Part shown: piece after piece, positions 15,408-23,527 of the stretch
How the letters are laid out: each line of letters starts with the position of its first letter
How positions within the stretch are numbered: the first letter of the stretch is position 1
Origin: Candidatus Dadabacteria bacterium
GTDB taxonomy: Bacteria; Desulfobacterota_D; UBA1144; Nemesobacterales; UBA2774
DNA: 52,915 bases
NCBI GenBank assembly: GCA_020849425.1
Contig: JADLGH010000056.1
Location: 1 to 52,915, forward strand
Reading direction: 5' to 3'
The notes under the pieces: generated by a model
Seen by the model: the letters and a program-made list of their open reading frames with translations, nothing else
What the model was told of the DNA's origin: nothing
The model's database searches: none
Made by a program: the position numbers and the translations under genes

Positions 15408-16169
15408 ATGAGACTCGAAGGCAAGGCTGCGCTTATAACAGGCGGGGGCGAGGGGATAGGAAGGGCGACCGCGCTTCTTTTCGCGAAGGAAGGGGCCAAG
15501 GTCGGAATCATGGGGAGGACGAAGGCCAAGCTGGATCAGGTGGTGAAAGAGTCCGGAGGGCCGGGCGGGATCACGGCGTTCGAGGGCGACGTCTCGTCCG
15601 AGGCCGACGCGAAGAGGGTAGTGGAGGACTTCTATAAAAAATACGGTCGCATAGACATACTATTCAACAACGCCGGCATTCTCGAAGGCGGGACGGTCGT
15701 CACGACGGAGATGGACGTCTGGGACAGGACGATAGATATAAACGTGAAGGGCGTCTTCCTCATGAGTAAGTTCGCCGTTCCGCTGATGGCGAAGCACGGC
15801 GGCGGCTCCATAATCAACAACTCCTCGGTTCTGGGGATCGTGGGCATGGAAAACTGCGTTGCGTACACCGCCTCGAAAGGGGCGGTGCGGCAGATAACGA
15901 GGAGCATGGCGCTCGACCACGCGAAGGAAAACATACGCGTCAACTCCATCTGCCCCGGGTACATAAAAACGAAGATGGACGTCGAGTTCATGGGGAACCC
16001 GCCCGACGCCGAGGAGCAGCTCGACAAGATAGCGGCGGGGATGATACCGCTCGTAAGGCGCGCCGAGCCCGTAGAGGTCGGGCACGCCGTCCTGTATCTC
16101 GCGAGCGACGATTCGAAGTACGTTACGGGCTCTGACCTCGTAATCGACGGCGGCTGGACGACGCTCTAG
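15408..16169 (+). CDS. Classical short-chain dehydrogenase/reductase
   Basis: A 253-aa SDR with every classical motif: TGGGEGIG (11-18) for cofactor binding, NNAG (87-90), catalytic S140, and YTASK with Y153 and K157. CPGYIKTKM follows the usual PG position. The acidic/neutral loop after strand 2 (GRTKAK) suggests NADP(H), but this is uncertain. Substrates in the family range from sugars to aromatic dihydrodiols. Its place after the GST and flavin reductase genes suggests carbonyl or quinone reduction. It has a strong ribosome-binding site (GGGAGGTGACTGGAG) and a weak promoter-like TTGTTT-17-TAGACT about 40-70 bases upstream, so it may be transcribed alone. Confidence 0.9.
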   Translation: MRLEGKAALITGGGEGIGRATALLFAKEGAKVGIMGRTKAKLDQVVKESGGPGGITAFEGDVSSEADAKRVVEDFYKKYGRIDILFNNAGILEGGTVVTTEMDVWDRTIDINVKGVFLMSKFAVPLMAKHGGGSIINNSSVLGIVGMENCVAYTASKGAVRQITRSMALDHAKENIRVNSICPGYIKTKMDVEFMGNPPDAEEQLDKIAAGMIPLVRRAEPVEVGHAVLYLASDDSKYVTGSDLVIDGGWTTL

Positions 16170-16204
16170 CCGGAAAATCCTTATACTGTAGCGAAGGATA
16201 CATA

Positions 16205-17239
16205 ATGGACCCGTTAAGTCAGGGGCTTGTGGGAGCCGTATTGCCCGGTAGCGTTTCGGGGAGGAAGGAGCTGCGCCTGGCTTCCCTCGCAGGCTTTCTG
16301 TCGGGTATGCTGGCGGACGCCGATATTCTCATACGCTCTTCGGAAGACCCGCTCCTCGTGCTCGACTATCACAGGCAGTTCACACATTCGCTTGTGTTCA
16401 TCCCTGTCGGGGGGCTCATCGCGGCCGGCATCCTACGCATCTTCCTCGGGCGAAGGCTCGGCTTCGGAAAGCTCTACCTCTATGCGACGCTGGGCTATGC
16501 CACGGCCGGCCTCCTGGACGCGTGCACGAATTACGGGACGCAGCTCCTCTGGCCGTTTTCGAACGAGAGGATAGCCTGGAACGTTATATCCATAATCGAC
16601 CCGGTGTTTACCATCGCCCTCACATTTTTCGTTATCTTCGCGGTGATAAGGAGGTCCCCCGCCGCCGCGAGGATCGGGCTTTTATTCGCGGCGCTGTATC
16701 TCGCGTTCGGGCTCTATCAGAGGGAAAGGGCCGAAGATGTTCTGAGGGCCGCGGCGGAGGGGAGGGGGCACGTCGTGGAGAGGACGCACGTTTTTCCTTC
16801 GATCGGGAATCTCATCCTGTGGCGCACGGTTTACGAGTCGGGCGGGAGGTACTATACGAACGCCGTCCGCGTCGGATTTTTCGGTGCGCCGAAGCTCTAC
16901 GAAGGGGGTTCGGTAGAGAAGTTCGATCCCGGGAGGGATTTGCAGGGCCTCGACCGTGAATCCGTCCTCTACCGCGACGTAATGAGATTCGATCATTTCT
17001 CGGACGGCTACCTGGCCGTTCATCCCGGTTATCCGGGCATCGTCGGAGATATGAGGTATTCGCTGCTGCCCGACGGGGTGAAGCCCCTCTGGGGGATCGT
17101 GATAGATAAGGAGAACCCGGGTCGTCACGTGAAAATGTTCGATTACGGGAGGGCAATAACGGCTGATAAGTGGCGCGATTTCTCGGCCATGCTTTTGGGA
17201 AGGGAGCCGGACGGCGGCGCGCCCGGAGAACCGGAATGA
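16205..17239 (+). CDS. YdjM-like membrane-bound metal-dependent hydrolase
   Basis: A 344-aa inner-membrane protein of the YdjM/DUF457 family, annotated as putative metal-dependent hydrolases of unknown substrate. The N-terminus MDPLSQGLVGAVLP and the motif DYHRQFTHSLVF (about 56-67) with conserved D and H residues are diagnostic. About five hydrophobic helices follow (residues 30-180), then a soluble periplasmic or cytoplasmic C-terminal domain (about 190-330) lacking clear motifs. GAAGGAT precedes the ATG by about 7 bases. A TATACT-like element lies just upstream (16183-16188). Confidence 0.85.
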   Translation: MDPLSQGLVGAVLPGSVSGRKELRLASLAGFLSGMLADADILIRSSEDPLLVLDYHRQFTHSLVFIPVGGLIAAGILRIFLGRRLGFGKLYLYATLGYATAGLLDACTNYGTQLLWPFSNERIAWNVISIIDPVFTIALTFFVIFAVIRRSPAAARIGLLFAALYLAFGLYQRERAEDVLRAAAEGRGHVVERTHVFPSIGNLILWRTVYESGGRYYTNAVRVGFFGAPKLYEGGSVEKFDPGRDLQGLDRESVLYRDVMRFDHFSDGYLAVHPGYPGIVGDMRYSLLPDGVKPLWGIVIDKENPGRHVKMFDYGRAITADKWRDFSAMLLGREPDGGAPGEPE

Positions 17240-17319
17240 CCGGTTTGGCCGCAAGGAGCGGAGCCCTTAGATTTCGCGTTTTTCCGGGATATAATAATCA
17301 GAGGATAGAGGAAACGCTG

Positions 17320-17811
17320 ATGCCGATTTACGAGTTCTTCTGCAAGAAGTGCAATACCGTTTTCAAGTTCTACTCCCGGACCATCGATACCACGACGATA
17401 CCGAAGTGTCCCAGGTGCAGGCGGGTGAAGCTCGAAAGGGTGTTCTCGTCTTTCGCCACGCTCGGCAAGAGCGGGAAGGGCGAGGGCACGGGCCCCGACA
17501 TAGACGCGTCCAAGCTCGAGAGCGCTCTCTCCTTGCTCGAACGCGGCGCCGAAAGCGTGGACGCCGACGACCCCAGGCAGGCGGCGGATTTCATGAGGAA
17601 GCTCACGGACGCAGCCGGCATATCCATGGGGGAGGGGATGGAAGAGGCGCTCGCCCGTATGGAGCGGGGCGAGGACCCGGACATGATAGAAGCGGAGATT
17701 GGGGAGCTTCTGTCGGAGGATTCCTTCGAATTCGATTCCAAGAAGAAAAAGAAGGGCCGAAAAAAACACGACGACAAACCCGAGATCGACGAAACCCTCT
17801 ACGAGCTTTAG
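17320..17811 (+). CDS. FmdB-family zinc-ribbon protein with acidic C-terminal extension
   Basis: The 163-aa protein begins MPIYEFFCKKCNTVFK, the FmdB/putative regulatory zinc ribbon, with CKKC (C8/C11) and CPRC (about 29-32) as metal-binding pairs. A longer acidic, helical region follows (residues 50-140) and a lysine-rich stretch (about 145-152, KKKKKGRKK) before the end. Most FmdB proteins are only 60-100 aa, so the extension is unusual but shared by some deltaproteobacterial-type homologues. The ATG at 17320 is chosen because family homology begins exactly there. FmdB was first named as a regulator of a formamidase gene; the general function is unknown. Confidence 0.85.
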   Translation: MPIYEFFCKKCNTVFKFYSRTIDTTTIPKCPRCRRVKLERVFSSFATLGKSGKGEGTGPDIDASKLESALSLLERGAESVDADDPRQAADFMRKLTDAAGISMGEGMEEALARMERGEDPDMIEAEIGELLSEDSFEFDSKKKKKGRKKHDDKPEIDETLYEL

Positions 17812-17828
17812 AGCCCGCCGGCTGAAAC

Positions 17829-17857
17829 CGTATTAACATTTGAAGACGTATTAACAT
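17829..17857 (+). repeat. Direct repeat CGTATTAACAT x2 upstream of the esterase lipoprotein gene
   Basis: The 11-base word CGTATTAACAT occurs at 17829-17839 and 17847-17857, an 18-base period, in the short gap between the FmdB and carboxylesterase genes. The core ATTAACAT also appears in the gaps at 23461 and 27334. It is a possible binding site for a regulator. Confidence 0.4.
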
Positions 17858-17887
17858 CCCGGGGCTCCTGGTGTATTGTCTATCCCG

Positions 17888-19588
17888 ATGCCGGGACTCT
17901 TTCCCATTCTCAATTTTTTTCTGCTTTTACTCCTGCTCTCCACCGGATGCGCCGGCAGGAAGTCCGAAACCGCGTCGCATAAGCCGAAGATACAGCCCTC
18001 GCCGCCTATATACGTGGACGTGTCCGGCTTCGAGAAGCCCCCGTGCTCGACGCCAGATGTCCGGACCAAGAACGGCATTCTCTGCGGGAACATCATAGGC
18101 ACGTCCGGCGGTAAGGCCGTGAACGCGTATCTCGGCATACCGTTCGCCGAATCGACGGCCGGGGAGAACAGGTGGCGGGCACCCGCTCCGAGGGCTCCCT
18201 GGGAAGGGGTCCTCAAGGCGACGAGGACGGGCCCCGCCTGCCCGCAGACGGGGGAGACGACCTATCCCGAGAGCGAGGACTGTCTTTATCTCAACGTATG
18301 GGTCCCGGCGGAAGCTTCGCCCGCCCCGAGGGCCGTGATGGTGTTCATATACGGCGGGGCGTGCGTCTACGGCTACGATGCGCTGCCTCTATACGACGGG
18401 GCCTATACGGCGGGGAGCGGGGACGTGATCGTCGTCAACGTAAATTACCGCGTGGGGGCGCTCGGGTTTCTCGCGGGCGTCAAGGACGCGAAGACGGGGG
18501 AGGCGGTGAACGGCAATTTCGGAATACTCGACCAGATAGCCGCTCTCGAGTGGGTGAGGGACAACATCGCCTCTTTCGGCGGCGACCCGGACAAGGTGAC
18601 GATATACGGGGAGAGCGCGGGCGCCATGAGCGTCGGCATACATCTCGTGTCGTCGCCCCGCTCGAAGGGCCTCTTCAGGGCGGCCATAATGGAGAGTAAC
18701 CCGCTCGGGCTCCCCTACAGGAATGTGAGACAGTCGCGAGCGATAGCGAAAGAATTCGCCTACAATCTCGGATGCGGCCCGGACGACCTCGCGTGCATGA
18801 GGGCGCAGCCCGCGGAAGTAGTGCTCGACGCGCAGATGCAGATGGACATTGCGCTCCCCGCGCTCATACACGGCATAAGGGACTTCCTCGCGTGGTCGCC
18901 GGTCGTCGACGGCGACGTCGTCGTGCAGCAGCCGATAAGGGCGATAGAGGACGGGAAGCTCACGAAGCCCGTGATATTGGGCACCAACCGGAACGAGGGG
19001 CTGTTATTCGTCGAGGTCGTAAAATCCGCGCTCGGGTGGAAAAAGGTTTCGGATCTCGATTATCACATCGCCGTCGACTTTTTCTTCAGGGATTCGGCTC
19101 TCAGGAAGAAAATCTACGCGCACTATCCGCCCAACGGCCGCGACAACACCGAAACAATATCCGGATTGTTCACGGACTATCTATTCGCCTGCGCGAATTT
19201 CTACGCGGCCGGCAAGGGCCCACGGGACACGCGGTCGTACGTATTCGACCACGTGCCGTCACACAATTCGTGGCCGGGATATCCGGCCTGCGGGGAGAAC
19301 GTCTGCCATACGGCGGAGCTGGCTTTCGTTTTCCATTCCGCCGGGAACATGGGATGGAAATTCACGCCCGAAGAGGAGCGGCTCTCGGGGCTCATGGTCG
19401 CGTACTGGACCGGTTTCGCCAAAGACCTCGACCCGGGCGGCGCGTGGCCCGAATATAATCCGGATTCGCTCAGTCTACTCTTCGCGACCCCCGTCGAGAA
19501 TATAGATACCGGGACTCCGCCCCGGTCGTGCGCCTTCTGGAAGGATATCGGCTACGACCTCGGCAACTCGTTCTGGGGCCTCTTCTAA
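17888..19588 (+). CDS. Type-B carboxylesterase, predicted lipoprotein
   Basis: A 566-aa secreted esterase of the cholinesterase/carboxylesterase family. The N-terminus has a long hydrophobic stretch ending LSTGC, a lipobox with the modified cysteine at residue 21. Mature-domain motifs are NAYLGIPFAE, the cysteine-containing EDCLYLNVW, the oxyanion YGGA and the nucleophile elbow GESAGA with S243. A glutamate in NRNEGLLF and a histidine in NVCHTAELAFVF complete the triad. Extra cysteines may form disulfides. The ATG at 17888 is preferred; a TTG at 17876 is in frame and would add four residues, and neither has a strong ribosome-binding site. It may be an outer-membrane or periplasmic esterase for xenobiotics or lipids. 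Confidence 0.9.
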   Translation: MPGLFPILNFFLLLLLLSTGCAGRKSETASHKPKIQPSPPIYVDVSGFEKPPCSTPDVRTKNGILCGNIIGTSGGKAVNAYLGIPFAESTAGENRWRAPAPRAPWEGVLKATRTGPACPQTGETTYPESEDCLYLNVWVPAEASPAPRAVMVFIYGGACVYGYDALPLYDGAYTAGSGDVIVVNVNYRVGALGFLAGVKDAKTGEAVNGNFGILDQIAALEWVRDNIASFGGDPDKVTIYGESAGAMSVGIHLVSSPRSKGLFRAAIMESNPLGLPYRNVRQSRAIAKEFAYNLGCGPDDLACMRAQPAEVVLDAQMQMDIALPALIHGIRDFLAWSPVVDGDVVVQQPIRAIEDGKLTKPVILGTNRNEGLLFVEVVKSALGWKKVSDLDYHIAVDFFFRDSALRKKIYAHYPPNGRDNTETISGLFTDYLFACANFYAAGKGPRDTRSYVFDHVPSHNSWPGYPACGENVCHTAELAFVFHSAGNMGWKFTPEEERLSGLMVAYWTGFAKDLDPGGAWPEYNPDSLSLLFATPVENIDTGTPPRSCAFWKDIGYDLGNSFWGLF

Positions 19589-19684
19589 ACTGCGCGGCGG
19601 CATCCCGTTTTATCCGCTGAATGTTTACACGGGGCGCTTAAGGGTAGTAGAATTTGCTATCCCAACGTTTACGGGCGGATATAC

Positions 19685-20905
19685 TTGCCGAATTTCCTTC
19701 TGACAATCCTCGTGCTCTTTTCCGCTTTCGCGGCGCTCACGCCTGCGCGGGCCGGCGAGGCGCTTTCTTCGAGGCGCTATCTTACCGGCGACTGGGGCGG
19801 GGCGCGGCAGAGGCTCGCGGATTGGGGCCTTACGCCGTCTATAACGTATTCGGCGGACATACAGGGAAACCCGGCCGGGGGATTCAGGAAGAAGATCGAA
19901 TACGCCGGGCTCCTGAATGTTTACCTCGATTTCGACCTCGAAAAGATATTCGGCCTCGGGCGGACGAAGCTCGTGGTGTCGGGATTCTGGGCGCTGGGAA
20001 ACGACCTCAGTAAGAGCGCGATAGGCAACTACTTTACCGTGGCCGACGATTTCAACGGCGATTACGGGGGCCTTTATCAGCTTTTCGTGCAGACTACATT
20101 CGCGGGAGAGAGGCTCCTCCTGGCGGCGGGGCGTATGGGGGTCGGGGACGATTTCGCGGCCCTGGCGGCTGCGGGGAACTACGTAAACGACGCGATCAAT
20201 CCGATACCGGACAGCCTCGCATACAACATATCGGCGTTTCTCAGTAACCCGGACGCGGCGCTCGGTGCACGGTTCACCGTAAAACCCGCCGAGACTTTTT
20301 ACATCGCCGGAGGGGTATATAACGCCGATCCCGACTCGACGAGGATTTCGGGATTCACGGCCGATATAGATTTCACTTTGGACGACGGCGTCCTGCTCAT
20401 TGCCGAGGCCGGGTTCACGCCGGGCGGCGACGACGCGGCCGGGAACGCATACAAGCTAGGCGTCTACTATGATACGGGCGAGTTCGATCACCTGTCGGAG
20501 GACGGAGAGGCCCGGAACGGGAATTACGGATTCTATGTCGCCGCCCAGCAGATGGTATACGGCGAGCCGGGGAGTGACGACGGGCTGACGCTGTGGGCGA
20601 CCGGTACGCTCGCGCCGGACGAGGACGTAAATACCTTTCCCTATTTTCTCTCGGGCGGCGTGCTTTACGAGGGGCTTATCCCCGGGCGCGGGGAGGACGT
20701 CGCCGCTTTGGGCGCGGCATACGGCCGTTTGAGCCGGGAGCTCGAAGGGCAGGACTACGAAATGGTCCTCGAATGGACCTACGCCTGCCAGGTTTTCCAG
20801 TGGCTGGTCCTCCAGCCGGACGTGCAGTGGATCATAAACCCGGGCGGGACCGGGGATATTCCGGACGCGCTCGTGGCCGGGGTGCAGGTGTCGCTCGACC
20901 TGTGA
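19685..20905 (+). CDS. OprB-family carbohydrate-selective porin
   Basis: A 406-aa outer-membrane porin with a signal peptide (about 1-23, ending TPARAG). The mature start RYLTGDWGGARQRLADWGLTP is the OprB hallmark, and alternating polar/aromatic strands continue to a C-terminal VAGVQVSLDL. Further family motifs are GLYQLFVQTTFAGERLLLAAGRM and NPDAALGARFTVKP. It should allow diffusion of sugars or similar solutes across the outer membrane. No ATG is available at the signal peptide, so TTG at 19685 is the likely start, with GGGCGG about 8 bases upstream. No sugar-uptake genes are adjacent. Confidence 0.88.
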   Translation: MPNFLLTILVLFSAFAALTPARAGEALSSRRYLTGDWGGARQRLADWGLTPSITYSADIQGNPAGGFRKKIEYAGLLNVYLDFDLEKIFGLGRTKLVVSGFWALGNDLSKSAIGNYFTVADDFNGDYGGLYQLFVQTTFAGERLLLAAGRMGVGDDFAALAAAGNYVNDAINPIPDSLAYNISAFLSNPDAALGARFTVKPAETFYIAGGVYNADPDSTRISGFTADIDFTLDDGVLLIAEAGFTPGGDDAAGNAYKLGVYYDTGEFDHLSEDGEARNGNYGFYVAAQQMVYGEPGSDDGLTLWATGTLAPDEDVNTFPYFLSGGVLYEGLIPGRGEDVAALGAAYGRLSRELEGQDYEMVLEWTYACQVFQWLVLQPDVQWIINPGGTGDIPDALVAGVQVSLDL

Positions 20906-20953
20906 CGCCGGTCGGGGGGCGTCCGGGAAAACCGGGAATTCAGCGCCGGGAAA

Positions 20954-21763
20954 TCAGTTGCCACTTTGTTCCTGATTAAAAACTTCCTTCAGGAATTCCT
21001 CCATTTCCGCCCAGGATCGCTTGTCGGCCTCGGCGTTATAGGTTATGGGGAGATCGAACTTCTTCCCGAGCTCGTCGGCCGCGGGGTTGGTGAAGCTGTG
21101 GGTCGCTCCCGGGTAGACGATGACCTCGTAATCGGCGCCCGCCGCGTCCATCTCCTTCCTGAATTCCTCTACCTGCTCCGCCGGGATGTAGGTGTCGGCG
21201 CCGCCGGTCATCACCAGTATTTTCGCCTTTATAGTCCCCGGTGCGGCCTTTTGCTGCGTGCCGAGGCTCCCGTGAAAGCTGGCCACGCCGTCGAGGTCGG
21301 CCCCCGTACGGGCCATGTGGAGGACTATCCCGCCGCCGAAGCAGTAGCCTATGGCCGCTATCTCGTCCGGATCGACCGTGGGCTGCTTCTTGAGGAAATC
21401 GAGGGCGGCGTCGAATCTGCCCTCGGCCACTGCCATGTTGCTCATCGTCTCGGACGTAAATTTCTGTGCGTCCGAGGGATGGTCCGCCGTCTTGCCATTG
21501 CCGAACATGTCGAGGGCGAGCGCTGTGTAGCCGAGCCCGGCGAGCATGTCGGCCCGCTTCTTCGCGTAGTCGTTGAGCCCCCACCATTCGTGGACGACGA
21601 GCACGCCGGGACGCTTGCCCTTTGTGCTGTCGTCGTATGCCAGATACCCCTTGAGGGTGGTCCCTTCGTACGTGTATTCGACCGTCTCTCCTTTCACTTC
21701 GGCGAAAGACTGAACCGACAGGAATAAAAAGAATAGAGCCAGTAATGTGGGTATAACTTTCAT
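20954..21763 (-). CDS. Secreted dienelactone-hydrolase-family protein
   Basis: A 269-aa alpha/beta hydrolase of the dienelactone hydrolase family with a signal peptide (1-21, cleavage after SFA). The Cys-Asp-His triad is complete: C141 in GYCFGG, D190 in TGGADTYIP and H222 in GATHSFTNP. VVHEWWGLNDY is the typical oxyanion-side motif. The leader peptide implies a periplasmic location, unlike the classical cytoplasmic chlorocatechol enzymes, and the substrate is unknown. GGGGAGGAAAATATC precedes the ATG. It is divergent from the MFS exporter gene, with about 100 bases between the starts. Confidence 0.92.
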   Translation of the reverse strand: MKVIPTLLALFFLFLSVQSFAEVKGETVEYTYEGTTLKGYLAYDDSTKGKRPGVLVVHEWWGLNDYAKKRADMLAGLGYTALALDMFGNGKTADHPSDAQKFTSETMSNMAVAEGRFDAALDFLKKQPTVDPDEIAAIGYCFGGGIVLHMARTGADLDGVASFHGSLGTQQKAAPGTIKAKILVMTGGADTYIPAEQVEEFRKEMDAAGADYEVIVYPGATHSFTNPAADELGKKFDLPITYNAEADKRSWAEMEEFLKEVFNQEQSGN

Positions 21764-21867
21764 GATATTTTCCTCCCCGTGTGGTATTGTAAGGTGATAA
21801 ACTATTGATGCCGGGATGTCAATCGAACTTTCCCCGTACCGGGTATCAGGCGCTCCGAGGAGGATGG

Positions 21868-23388
21868 ATGACCGGTAAGCTCATACTCACTTTCATAGCG
21901 ATGGGTATCGGCGTTATGGTAATCGCGGTCGATATAGCCGCGATAAATGTCGCCCTCCCATCGGTTGAAAAGGATTTCCAGACTACCATAGGAACGGTCG
22001 AATGGGTCGTGAACGGATACGTGCTCGCATGGGCCGTGCTCATGGTTACGTGCGGGAGGCTCGCCGACATGTTCGGCCGGAGGAAGATCTTTTTCGCCGG
22101 CATAGTGGTGTTCGGCGCGGCTTCTCTCGTCGGCGCCCTGGCCCACGATTCGGGGATGCTGATATCGGCGAGGGTAGTGCAGGGCGCGGGGGCGGCGCTC
22201 CTCTGGCCCGCGATACTCGGCATCGTGTATTCGTCGGTGCCGGATACGCAGAAGGGGCTTGCCGTGGGGCTGATACTGGGCGCCGCGGGCGTCGGGAACG
22301 CGGCGGGGCCTCTCCTCGGCGGTTTTCTTACAGAGCTCTTTTCCTGGCGGGCCGTCCTTTTCTTCAATATACCTTTTGCGTTGATCGCGGCACTCATCAC
22401 GTATTTCGTCGTGAAAGAAAAGGACGCCGGCGCGCCCGGGGGGAAGATAGATTACATAGGCATACTCACGGTTTCGTTATCTCTCGTCTCGCTTCTTTAC
22501 GCGGTGAACCAGTCGACGTCCTGGGGATGGATTTCGGGCAAGACGCTCGCGCTCCTGGTTTCCTTCGCGGTATTCCTGGCGGTTTTTATCCTGTACGAGA
22601 GAAGGGTGGCGGACGCGCTCATCCCGGAGGACGTCATGAACAACAGGAAGTTCATGGTAACCGGGGCCATGATGCCGCTGACCGTTCCGGCGTTTTTCTC
22701 GATCCTGCTGTTCATACCGCAGTACCTCGAAAAATTTTACGGATACACACCGGTGGATTCGGGGGCGGCGCTCGTTCCGATGCTCCTTGCGTTCGCGCTC
22801 ACAGCGCCGGTGTCGGGGACGATCTATAACCGGCTCGGCCCCAGGCTGTCTATCTTTACGGGAATGGCGCTTCTCTGCGTCGGCACCGTCCTGATACTGC
22901 TGTTCGGGTTCGGGGAATCTTATGCGGGAATGGTTCCGGGGCTGGTGATTTTCGGCATCGGCGTCGGTTTTTCCGTACCGTCGATTACTACCGCCGCGGT
23001 CGGGGCCGTCGACGAGGCGAGGGCGAGCCTCGCGGGCGGCATAATCTATATGTTCGAGCTCGCGGGCGGGGCGCTCGGGCTCGCCATAATAACGACCATA
23101 TTCACCGACGCGGTCAGGAAGGACGTTGCCGTCAGGCTCACGGAGCTCGGGTTTACTCTCACGGGCCCGCAGAAGTCAGACCTCCTCGATTTTATCCTGG
23201 GCAGCGGGAGCAGGGAGAAGCTCGTAAGCGAGCTCGGGCCCGATAAGCTGAATACGATTTTCTCCCACGTGAGGGAATCGTTCGTTACGGGGCTGGAGGA
23301 GGGGCTCGGGTTCGCCGCCGTGGTCCTCGCCGTCGGGGCCGTTCTCACTCTCATCTTTATCGAGGGGAAGAAGGGCCCGCGCTCCTGA
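21868..23388 (+). CDS. MFS drug exporter, DHA2 (EmrB/QacA) family
   Basis: A 506-aa proton-driven exporter with 14 predicted membrane spans. Diagnostic motifs are DIAAINVALPSV in helix 1 (motif D1 with the intramembrane Asp), GRLADMFGRRK in loop 2-3 (motif A) and the antiporter motif C GAAGVGNAAGPLLGG in helix 5. The start at 21868 is set by GAGGAGG 4-5 bases upstream and by the onset of the first helix; an in-frame ATG at 21805 would add non-family residues. No adaptor or outer-membrane partner is next to it, so it likely works alone across the inner membrane. Substrates are unknown, and the hydrolase on the other side may process related compounds. Confidence 0.92.
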   Translation: MTGKLILTFIAMGIGVMVIAVDIAAINVALPSVEKDFQTTIGTVEWVVNGYVLAWAVLMVTCGRLADMFGRRKIFFAGIVVFGAASLVGALAHDSGMLISARVVQGAGAALLWPAILGIVYSSVPDTQKGLAVGLILGAAGVGNAAGPLLGGFLTELFSWRAVLFFNIPFALIAALITYFVVKEKDAGAPGGKIDYIGILTVSLSLVSLLYAVNQSTSWGWISGKTLALLVSFAVFLAVFILYERRVADALIPEDVMNNRKFMVTGAMMPLTVPAFFSILLFIPQYLEKFYGYTPVDSGAALVPMLLAFALTAPVSGTIYNRLGPRLSIFTGMALLCVGTVLILLFGFGESYAGMVPGLVIFGIGVGFSVPSITTAAVGAVDEARASLAGGIIYMFELAGGALGLAIITTIFTDAVRKDVAVRLTELGFTLTGPQKSDLLDFILGSGSREKLVSELGPDKLNTIFSHVRESFVTGLEEGLGFAAVVLAVGAVLTLIFIEGKKGPRS

Positions 23389-23420
23389 CGCCGGAATCGC
23401 CCGCTTGAAGGCAAAAATGA

Positions 23421-23449
23421 TTGAGTGCCGGTTTCTTCTTGGTTAAACT
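23421..23449 (+). promoter_or_regulatory. Candidate promoter for the AsmA-like gene
   Basis: TTGAGT (23421-23426), 17-base spacer, TAAACT (23444-23449). The coding start is about 80 bases downstream. The ATTAACAT word lies at 23461-23468, just after the expected transcription start. Confidence 0.35.
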
Positions 23450-23527
23450 TAATGAGTCTGATTAACATGCCCGTTCCCTTCGTTCGTTTCCGCCTCCGGC
23501 GGGATGAAGACGGGCAGGATTCTATAA

